Positions 13,475 through 18,137 of a stretch of 18,137 bases of DNA are shown piece by piece; the first letter of the stretch is position 1, and each line of letters starts with the position of its first letter. The notes under the pieces were generated by a model, which saw only the letters and a list, made by a program, of their open reading frames with translations, searched no databases and was not told the DNA's origin. The stretch covers positions 1 to 18,137 of the forward strand of contig CAPNGW010000018.1 in assembly GCA_948665105.1 (NCBI GenBank). The letters are read 5' to 3'. The translations under genes and the position numbers were made by a program. This DNA is from an uncultured Lachnospiraceae bacterium (lineage in GTDB: Bacteria; Bacillota; Clostridia; Lachnospirales; Lachnospiraceae).

Positions 13475-14138
13475 CATTGCAATTGACGGACCGGCAGGGG
13501 CCGGGAAGAGCACCATCGCAAAGAGGGTGGCCAAGGAGCTTAACTTTGTCTATGTGGATACCGGGGCTATGTACCGGGCTATTGCCCTGTATTTTCTGAA
13601 AAATAAGCTTAATGCCGGGGATGAAGCCGTGGCGGCGGCTGCCTGCGAGAATATAAATGTGCGGATTGCCTATGAAAACGGGGAGCAGCAGGTTCTTTTA
13701 AACGGGGAAAATGTGACCGGGCAGATTCGCACGGAGGAGGCTGGAAACATGGCTTCCGTTACCAGCGCCTATAAAGCTGTGCGGGAGAGAATTTTGTCCC
13801 TGCAGCAGGATTTGGCCAGGGTAGCGGATGTGGTTATGGACGGCCGGGACATCGGTACCTGTGTGCTTCCGAAAGCGCCCTTGAAAATTTATCTTACCGC
13901 CAGTGTTAAGACCCGGGGAGAACGGCGGTATAAGGAGCTGACAGAAAAAGGGCTCGCCTGCAATTTAGAGGAAATCTGTAAGGATATCGAGGATAGGGAC
14001 TTTCGGGACATGAACCGGGATATTTCACCCTTGAAGCAGGCGGAGGATGCCGTGCTGGTGGACAGCTCTCATATGACCATCGAGGAAGTAACGGAGACAA
14101 TTTTAAGACATGCCAGGGAGAGAATGGCAGGAAATTGA
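13464..14138 (+). CDS. cmk: Cytidylate kinase
   Basis: The 224-residue protein has the P-loop GPAGAGKST (9-17), YVDTGAMYRAIALYF (30-44), the CMP-binding and lid-region motifs VVMDGRDIGTCVLP (about 123-136), RGERRYKEL (151-159) and the conserved RD-x-x-R-x-x-SPL stretch (RDFRDMNRDISPLKQAEDAVLVDSS). It phosphorylates CMP and dCMP to the diphosphates in pyrimidine salvage and recycling. Length is typical of the family (about 220). ATG 13464 lies inside the end of the flavoprotein gene, with GAAGGAG (13448-13454) upstream. A cmk gene before ispH and S1 is a common order in Clostridia. Confidence 0.95.
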   Translation: MGFNIAIDGPAGAGKSTIAKRVAKELNFVYVDTGAMYRAIALYFLKNKLNAGDEAVAAAACENINVRIAYENGEQQVLLNGENVTGQIRTEEAGNMASVTSAYKAVRERILSLQQDLARVADVVMDGRDIGTCVLPKAPLKIYLTASVKTRGERRYKELTEKGLACNLEEICKDIEDRDFRDMNRDISPLKQAEDAVLVDSSHMTIEEVTETILRHARERMAGN

Positions 14139-14146
14139 GGAAACAA

Positions 14147-15001
14147 ATGGAAATAATTACAGCAAAAAGCGCAGGCTTCTGTTTCGGTGTCAAGCGTGCC
14201 GTGGATACGGTGTACCAGCAAACTGCTGAGAAAAATACCCCCATTTTTACCTACGGGCCAATTATCCACAACGAGGAGGTCGTTAAGGACCTGGAAAAAA
14301 AAGGTGTCCGTGTCATAGACGCTAAGGAGGAGCTAAAGAATGCAAAGGGTGGCACCGTTATCATTCGCTCTCACGGCGTTTCCAGAGAAATTTATGATAT
14401 TTTAAAGGAAAACAACATAGATTTTGTGGATGCCACCTGTCCCTTTGTGCTGAAGATTCACCGCTTGGTGGAGCGTTACACCAAGGAAGGCTATCACGTG
14501 GTAATCATTGGAAATAGCAGTCATCCAGAGGTGGAGGGAATCAAAGGATGGGGCAAAAAAGACCGCATTTTGGTTATATCTGATGAAAAAGAAGCGGAAA
14601 AAATCTCCGTGCCAAAGGGGCAGAAGCTGTGTGTTGTGTCCCAAACGACATTTCATAACAATAAATTTAAAGAATTAGTTGAAATTATTGAGAAAAAAGG
14701 TTATGATATAATTGTTTTAAATACGATTTGCAATGCAACCCAGGAGAGGCAGAGGGAAGCGGAGGAGATTTCTGCCAAAGTGGATGCCATGATTGTCATC
14801 GGTGGCAGGCACAGCTCCAATACGCAAAAGCTATTTGAAATATGTGAAAAAGAATGTGAAAATACTTACTATATACAAACACCAGATGATTTGGATATGA
14901 CGAACCTTCGGTCCGTTGACAACGTAGGTATTACCGCAGGGGCTTCCACCCCAAATAATATAATAGAGGAGGTTCAAAAATATGTCAGAAATGAGTTTTG
15001 A
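14147..15001 (+). CDS. ispH: 4-hydroxy-3-methylbut-2-enyl diphosphate reductase
   Basis: The 284-residue protein is the last enzyme of the MEP isoprenoid pathway. It reduces HMBPP to IPP and DMAPP with a [4Fe-4S] cluster. The three cluster cysteines are visible: C12 in GFCFGVKRA, C98 in DATCPFV and C195 in NTICNATQERQ. Substrate-binding motifs GPIIHNEEVV (H41), SSHPEVEG (H126, E128) and a C-terminal SSNTQKL / GITAGASTP are intact. A TTG at 14135 is in frame, but ATG 14147 sits 6 bases after GAGG (14137-14140), gives the usual N-terminus MEIITAKSAGFCFG, and is chosen. The 3' end overlaps the S1 gene by 20 bases. In several Clostridia ispH is fused in frame to an S1 region; here the two are separate, overlapping genes. 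Confidence 0.95.
   Translation: MEIITAKSAGFCFGVKRAVDTVYQQTAEKNTPIFTYGPIIHNEEVVKDLEKKGVRVIDAKEELKNAKGGTVIIRSHGVSREIYDILKENNIDFVDATCPFVLKIHRLVERYTKEGYHVVIIGNSSHPEVEGIKGWGKKDRILVISDEKEAEKISVPKGQKLCVVSQTTFHNNKFKELVEIIEKKGYDIIVLNTICNATQERQREAEEISAKVDAMIVIGGRHSSNTQKLFEICEKECENTYYIQTPDDLDMTNLRSVDNVGITAGASTPNNIIEEVQKYVRNEF
14967..14972 (+). promoter_or_regulatory. Ribosome binding site of the S1 gene, inside ispH
   Basis: AGGAGG at 14967-14972, 9 bases before ATG 14982, lies within the last codons of ispH. It shows the S1 protein is made from its own start rather than only by fusion or read-through. Confidence 0.8.
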
Positions 15002-16103
15002 ACAAATGCTGGAAGAATCTTTTAAAACAATCAGAAATGGAGAGGTAGTCGACGGAACTGTTATCGATGTGAAGCCGGATGAGATTATCCTGAATATAGG
15101 CTATAAGTCCGATGGTATTATCACACGCAGTGAATATACAAACGAAGCGAATGTTGATTTAACCACGCTGATTTCCGTCGGCGACACCATGGAAGCCAAG
15201 GTTTTGAAAGTAAATGACGGGGAAGGACAGGTGCTTCTGACTTACAAGCGTCTGGCGGCGGAGAAGGGAAGCAAACGTCTGGAAGAGGCCTTCAACACCC
15301 AGGAGGTGCTGACAGCCAAGGTGGCTCAGGTACTGGATGGCGGCTTAAGCGTAATTATCGATGAGTCCCGGGTATTCATCCCGGCCAGCCTGGTGTCCGA
15401 TACCTATGAGAAGGACCTGACCAAATACGACGGACAGGAGATTGAGTTTGTTATCAGTGAGTTCAATCCCAGAAGAAGAAGAATCATCGGCGATAGGAAG
15501 CAGCTTCTGGTGGCCAGAAAGGCGGAGCTTCAGAAAGAGCTTTTCGCAAGAATTCAAATTGGCGATGTAATTGAAGGAACCGTAAAGAACGTAACTGATT
15601 TCGGTGCATTCATTGATTTGGGTGGTGCTGACGGACTTCTGCATATCTCCGAGATGTCCTGGGGCCGTGTGGAGAATCCCAGAAAGGTGTTCAAGGTTGG
15701 ACAGACCGTACGGGCCTTTATTAAGGATATCAATGACACCAAGATTGCTCTGAGTATGAAATTCGAGGATGAGAATCCATGGAAGGATGCCGCCGATAAA
15801 TATGCGGTGGGAACCATTATTCAGGGTGTGGTGGCAAGAATGACAGACTTTGGTGCCTTCGTGGAGCTGGCCCCGGGTGTGGATGCACTGCTCCATGTCT
15901 CCCAGATTTCCAGAGAGCATGTGGAGAAGCCATCGGATGTACTGAAGGTAGGCCAGGAAATCGAAGCCAAAATTGTTGATTTTAACGAGGCGGATAAGAA
16001 AATCAGCCTGAGTATGAAGTCTCTGGCGGACTATGCGGAAGAGTATTATGACGAAGAAGCTGAGTCCGTAGATTACGAGACTGAGGATTATGAAGAGGAA
16101 TAA
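14982..16103 (+). CDS. rpsA: S1 RNA-binding domain protein (ribosomal protein S1 homologue)
   Basis: The 373-residue protein has four S1 (OB-fold) domains at about residues 16-84, 100-168, 189-257 and 274-344. The third and fourth are the best conserved (GTVKNVTDFGAFIDLGGADG; GVVARMTDFGAFVELAPGVD, each with LLHIS or LLHVS). The C-terminus is strongly acidic (EEYYDEEAESVDYETEDYEEE). S1 proteins bind single-stranded mRNA and help initiation or RNA turnover. Low-GC Gram-positive versions have four domains rather than the six of E. coli S1, so length is normal for the group. Whether it is a true ribosomal subunit in this lineage is uncertain. It overlaps ispH by 20 bases and has its own strong ribosome site. 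Confidence 0.9.
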   Translation: MSEMSFEQMLEESFKTIRNGEVVDGTVIDVKPDEIILNIGYKSDGIITRSEYTNEANVDLTTLISVGDTMEAKVLKVNDGEGQVLLTYKRLAAEKGSKRLEEAFNTQEVLTAKVAQVLDGGLSVIIDESRVFIPASLVSDTYEKDLTKYDGQEIEFVISEFNPRRRRIIGDRKQLLVARKAELQKELFARIQIGDVIEGTVKNVTDFGAFIDLGGADGLLHISEMSWGRVENPRKVFKVGQTVRAFIKDINDTKIALSMKFEDENPWKDAADKYAVGTIIQGVVARMTDFGAFVELAPGVDALLHVSQISREHVEKPSDVLKVGQEIEAKIVDFNEADKKISLSMKSLADYAEEYYDEEAESVDYETEDYEEE

Positions 16104-16153
16104 AACAAAAGCAAATAAATAATAAATAACATAGGAAAAGTTGGTGTACATAA

Positions 16154-16930
16154 ATGTTTGAAGATTACGAAAAGTTTAAAAAAGACATCTATGCCTTGAC
16201 GAAGATTGATTTGAACGCTTATAAGGAAAAGCAGATGAAGCGAAGAATCGATACGCTCATCACCAAAAATAAAGTCACAAATTATAAGGATTATGTGGCT
16301 TTAATCCGAAGCGACAAAGAAAAATTTGAACAGTTTGTCAGTTTTCTAACCATCAATGTTTCCGAATTTTATCGGAACCCGGAGCAATGGGTAATGCTGG
16401 ATAAGGATGTCTTCCCGAATCTTATAAGTCGATTTGGTAAGAATCTGAAAATCTGGAGCGCTGCATGCTCCACCGGCGATGAACCCTATTCTCTGGTTAT
16501 GGCACTTTCCAAGTTTGTGCCCTTGAACCAGATTAAGATTATAGCCACCGATATTGACCAGCAGATACTGGACAAGGCCAAGGTGGGTCTTTACAATGCC
16601 AAGAGCATTGCAGCGGTGCCGGCGGACATGAAGCGGAAGTATTTCAAGCAGATTGGAGCTTCCTACCAGATTTCGGAAGAGATTAAGTCCCGGGTGGAAT
16701 TTAAGAAGCACGATTTGCTGAAGGACCCGTATCCTTCCGGATGCCATATGATTGTGTGCCGGAATGTTCTGATTTACTTTACGGAGGAGGCCAAGACAGA
16801 GGTTTACCGGAAGTTCAGTAATTCTCTTAACAAGGATGGAATTTTATTCATCGGAAGTACAGAGCAGATTACCAACTACAAGGATTTTAACTATCAGCGG
16901 TTGCAATCCTTCTTCTTCCAGAAAGTATAA
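16154..16930 (+). CDS. cheR: Chemotaxis protein methyltransferase CheR
   Basis: The 258-residue protein has the CheR N-terminal helical domain (about residues 1-70) and a Rossmann methyltransferase domain. Visible motifs are FLTINVSEFYRNPEQW (64-79), SAM-binding WSAACSTGDEPYSL (101-114), IIATDIDQQILDKAK (129-143) and CRNVLIYF (202-209). CheR transfers methyl groups from SAM to glutamates of chemoreceptors. No other chemotaxis genes are in the window, so either receptors are elsewhere or this copy serves another pathway. It starts 50 bases after the S1 gene with no terminator between, so it can be read from the same transcript. Its ribosome site is weak (AGGAAAAG near 16133, too distant). A strong terminator follows. 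Confidence 0.92.
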   Translation: MFEDYEKFKKDIYALTKIDLNAYKEKQMKRRIDTLITKNKVTNYKDYVALIRSDKEKFEQFVSFLTINVSEFYRNPEQWVMLDKDVFPNLISRFGKNLKIWSAACSTGDEPYSLVMALSKFVPLNQIKIIATDIDQQILDKAKVGLYNAKSIAAVPADMKRKYFKQIGASYQISEEIKSRVEFKKHDLLKDPYPSGCHMIVCRNVLIYFTEEAKTEVYRKFSNSLNKDGILFIGSTEQITNYKDFNYQRLQSFFFQKV

Positions 16931-16935
16931 AAATG

Positions 16936-16970
16936 AGCCTGTATGTTCCATGTGGAGCATACAGGCTTTT
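16936..16970. terminator. Rho-independent terminator after cheR (likely bidirectional)
   Basis: AGCCTGTATG (16936-16945) pairs perfectly with CATACAGGCT (16958-16967). TTCC/GGAG extends the stem to 14 bp around an ATGT loop, and TTTT follows on plus. On minus the hairpin is followed by CATTTTTA, so it can also stop the convergent gene. Confidence 0.88.
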
Positions 16971-16972
16971 GC

Positions 16973-17011
16973 TATATCATAGGAAAGTTTTCCAAACTTG
17001 CCTATGATATA
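16973..17011. repeat. Long AT-rich hairpin downstream of cheR
   Basis: TATATCATAGG (16973-16983) pairs with CCTATGATATA (17001-17011). After one A-G mismatch, AAGTTT (16985-16990) pairs with AAACTT (16994-16999) around a 3-base loop. It forms the left part of the composite intergenic element that runs to 17206. Confidence 0.75.
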
Positions 17012-17045
17012 ACAAACCCTCCGGGAGGATGCGCTCTACACTCCG

Positions 17046-17168
17046 TTTCGGTCGTTGCTAGACAAGCGCCACTGGCGCTTAGCAACTCGCAAAGATAAAA
17101 TTAATTGCTTTGCAAGTCTCCGCTCCGCTTCGGTCGTTGCTAAACAAGTGCCACTGGCACTTAGCAAC
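17046..17168. repeat. Two tandem copies of a GTTGCTA...TAGCAAC hairpin unit
   Basis: Related units lie 82 bases apart. Unit 1 pairs GTTGCTA and AGCGCCA (17054-17071) with TGGCGCTTAGCAAC (17073-17086). Unit 2 pairs GTTGCTA and AGTGCCA (17136-17153) with TGGCACTTAGCAAC (17155-17168). Both have the same 4-base bulge in the left arm and a shared TTCGGTC leader. The C-G pair 17067/17077 of unit 1 is a T-A pair (17149/17159) in unit 2, so the stem is kept while the sequence changed. Confidence 0.8.
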
Positions 17169-17180
17169 GCTCGGGCGCGA

Positions 17181-17206
17181 AGAATCTCGCAAGCGAGATT
17201 CTTTTT
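17181..17206 (+). terminator. Rho-independent terminator at the right end of the repeat element
   Basis: AGAATCTCG (17181-17189) pairs with CGAGATTCT (17194-17202) around CAAG, followed by a T-run on plus. No gene lies immediately upstream on plus, so it is probably part of the repeat element or a back-up stop after cheR. Its last base touches the stop codon of the minus-strand gene. Confidence 0.65.
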
Positions 17207-18137
17207 CATAGCAGCATATCCAGAAGGTGCAGTACATAGCTTTTTTGAAATTCCACAGACTCCATAAATTCATCTGTCATTTCTATGTAGGAAATCCTGT
17301 CGTGATATTCAAGCTTGAAATACGGGGAGAAGGTGTCCTTGTACTGGGGCAGAAACCGTCCGCTTTTTTTGCTGTAGCAGGTGGCGGCCTTGGCCCGGGT
17401 ACGAAAATCCTTGTCAACATAAAAGGCCACGCTTTTGTGGATGGCCATATCCTCTTTGGGCAGATAGTAGTAATCCTTGTAGTTGGAATAGAAGTATTTC
17501 AGCTCTCCCTGGTAGACCTTTGCCTTCAGCCTGGCCATATCGCCGGAGGCGGAGAAGTAGATATCCTCCCGGCCACGGGAAATGCGTTTGGGCAAGGGGG
17601 AGTCAGGTCGCAGGGTAAAATACAGCTCCAGGGAGCTACAGCCTTCGTACTCCTGATATGTGGTAAGAGTAAGGTCTGTGATACTAAAATTTCCCCGGAA
17701 AAATTCAGGGTAGGAGAGAATGGGCAGAATTTCAATCATACCCAGGACATCCTCCTTGTTGTGGAGAGCCATCAGGGCCAGCTTATCCGGGCTGGGGTCA
17801 TGGCAGTAGTCATGGTAGACATTGATAAGCTCTCCGCCGGAATAGAGGTCGTCCCGGCTTATGGATAGAAACTGTTCTATGGATTTCTGCTTCATGCTGG
17901 GCAGACGGAACAGCTTTTTTAAGGGGGAGATTTGTTTGAAAATATCCGTGTGCTTAAGAGCTGTCAAGAAGGAAGGGATTCCAAGCTGCCGGCAGCGCTC
18001 TTCAATGAACGGTACGTCAAAGCCCAGTCCGTTGAAGGTGATGGCACAGGTGTGGGATGCCACATAATCGGCAAAGGCAGAGAGAACCTCAGGCTCATGG
18101 GCGGGCGTCTCTGCAAAGAACTGGGTAACGGTTACGG
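17206..18137 (-). CDS. YprB-like RNase H-fold (DEDD-type) exonuclease domain protein, 5' end cut by the window edge
   Basis: The frame is open from the window edge to TGA at 17208-17206, about 310 residues visible. A GTG at 18063 is not the true start: the frame continues upstream as VTVTQFFAETPAHEPEVLSA, which matches the family. The visible domain contains ITFNGLGFDVPFIEERC (the ExoII-like N-x-x-x-F-D motif), then KQKSIEQFLSISRDDLYSGGE, and HNKEDVLGMIEILPIL (the ExoIII-like motif with the last catalytic acid). This matches the RNase_H_2 domain of B. subtilis YprB. The C-terminal 130 residues (YFTLRPDSPLPKRIS, then YYYLPKEDMAIHKSVAFYVD) form a strand-rich part also seen in Lachnospiraceae members. 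The first catalytic motif should lie beyond the window. Substrate and role are unknown; a nuclease is likely. Confidence 0.82.
   Translation of the reverse strand, partial: VTVTQFFAETPAHEPEVLSAFADYVASHTCAITFNGLGFDVPFIEERCRQLGIPSFLTALKHTDIFKQISPLKKLFRLPSMKQKSIEQFLSISRDDLYSGGELINVYHDYCHDPSPDKLALMALHNKEDVLGMIEILPILSYPEFFRGNFSITDLTLTTYQEYEGCSSLELYFTLRPDSPLPKRISRGREDIYFSASGDMARLKAKVYQGELKYFYSNYKDYYYLPKEDMAIHKSVAFYVDKDFRTRAKAATCYSKKSGRFLPQYKDTFSPYFKLEYHDRISYIEMTDEFMESVEFQKSYVLHLLDMLL

Noticed and set aside
15345..16151. Long open frame on the minus strand opposite the S1 gene (about 268 codons)
   Set aside because: It lies wholly antisense to a well conserved S1-domain gene, has no ribosome site and no recognisable domain; it follows from codon bias of the real gene.
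17046..17168. Possible CRISPR array
   Set aside because: Only two units, each internally palindromic and diverged, with no uniform spacers and no cas genes.
17055..17267. Open frame crossing the repeat element after cheR
   Set aside because: It is made of the hairpin repeats and a terminator, so it is a chance frame.
17227..17868. Plus-strand open frame opposite the YprB-like gene (213 codons)
   Set aside because: The minus frame has recognisable nuclease motifs; the plus frame has none and no start signal.

Overview
The window looks like a chromosomal segment of an anaerobic Firmicute of the class Clostridia, most likely a Lachnospiraceae gut bacterium. The signs are strong AGGAGG ribosome binding sites, moderate GC content, the order flavoprotein - cmk - ispH - S1 protein, a short carboxyltransferase-only decarboxylase alpha subunit, an Rpn-type nuclease remnant with an arginine/glutamate-rich tail, and several palindromic intergenic repeats. 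This placement is by recognition, not by a database search. No tRNA, rRNA, CRISPR array or complete insertion sequence was seen.

Layout. (1) Bases 1-1640, plus strand: the last 54 codons of a sodium-pumping decarboxylase beta subunit, then its carboxyltransferase (alpha) partner. (2) 1665-1895: a complex palindromic repeat between convergent genes. Its right arm runs into the 3' end of the next gene. (3) 1854-3500, minus strand: a membrane-anchored MutS-like ATPase. (4) 3501-4372: a 389-base stretch without an intact gene, holding a second palindromic element and a strong promoter, then an N-terminally truncated Rpn/PD-(D/E)XK nuclease remnant. (5) 4521-8069, plus strand: an ECF sigma factor, a six-helix membrane protein, an ABC ATPase and an ABC-2 permease. 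(6) 8204-9642, plus strand: a second ECF sigma factor overlapping a single-pass membrane protein that is probably its anti-sigma factor. (7) 9655-11062, minus strand: an OGG1-type DNA glycosylase and a GNAT acetyltransferase, with a recognisable promoter. (8) 11267-16930, plus strand: an RpiR-type regulator, a BaiN/HI0933-type flavoprotein, cytidylate kinase, IspH, a four-S1-domain protein and a CheR methyltransferase, all tightly packed. (9) 16936-17206: terminators and a third repeat element with two related hairpins. (10) 17206-18137, minus strand: the 3' part of a YprB-like RNase H-fold exonuclease, cut by the window edge.

How the genes work together. The first pair are parts of one biotin-dependent Na+-exporting decarboxylase; the biotin carrier must be encoded elsewhere. 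Regions 5 and 6 look like two adjacent envelope- or stress-sensing modules, the first driving an export or resistance ABC transporter. Region 8 is a translation-coupled housekeeping operon of nucleotide, isoprenoid and RNA-binding functions, headed by a sugar-phosphate-type regulator.

I did not find a clearly new multi-gene system. The most unusual material is between the genes: three unrelated-looking palindromic elements, a relic of a gene 3' end in inverted orientation, and a 34-base triplication between two genes of the transporter operon.
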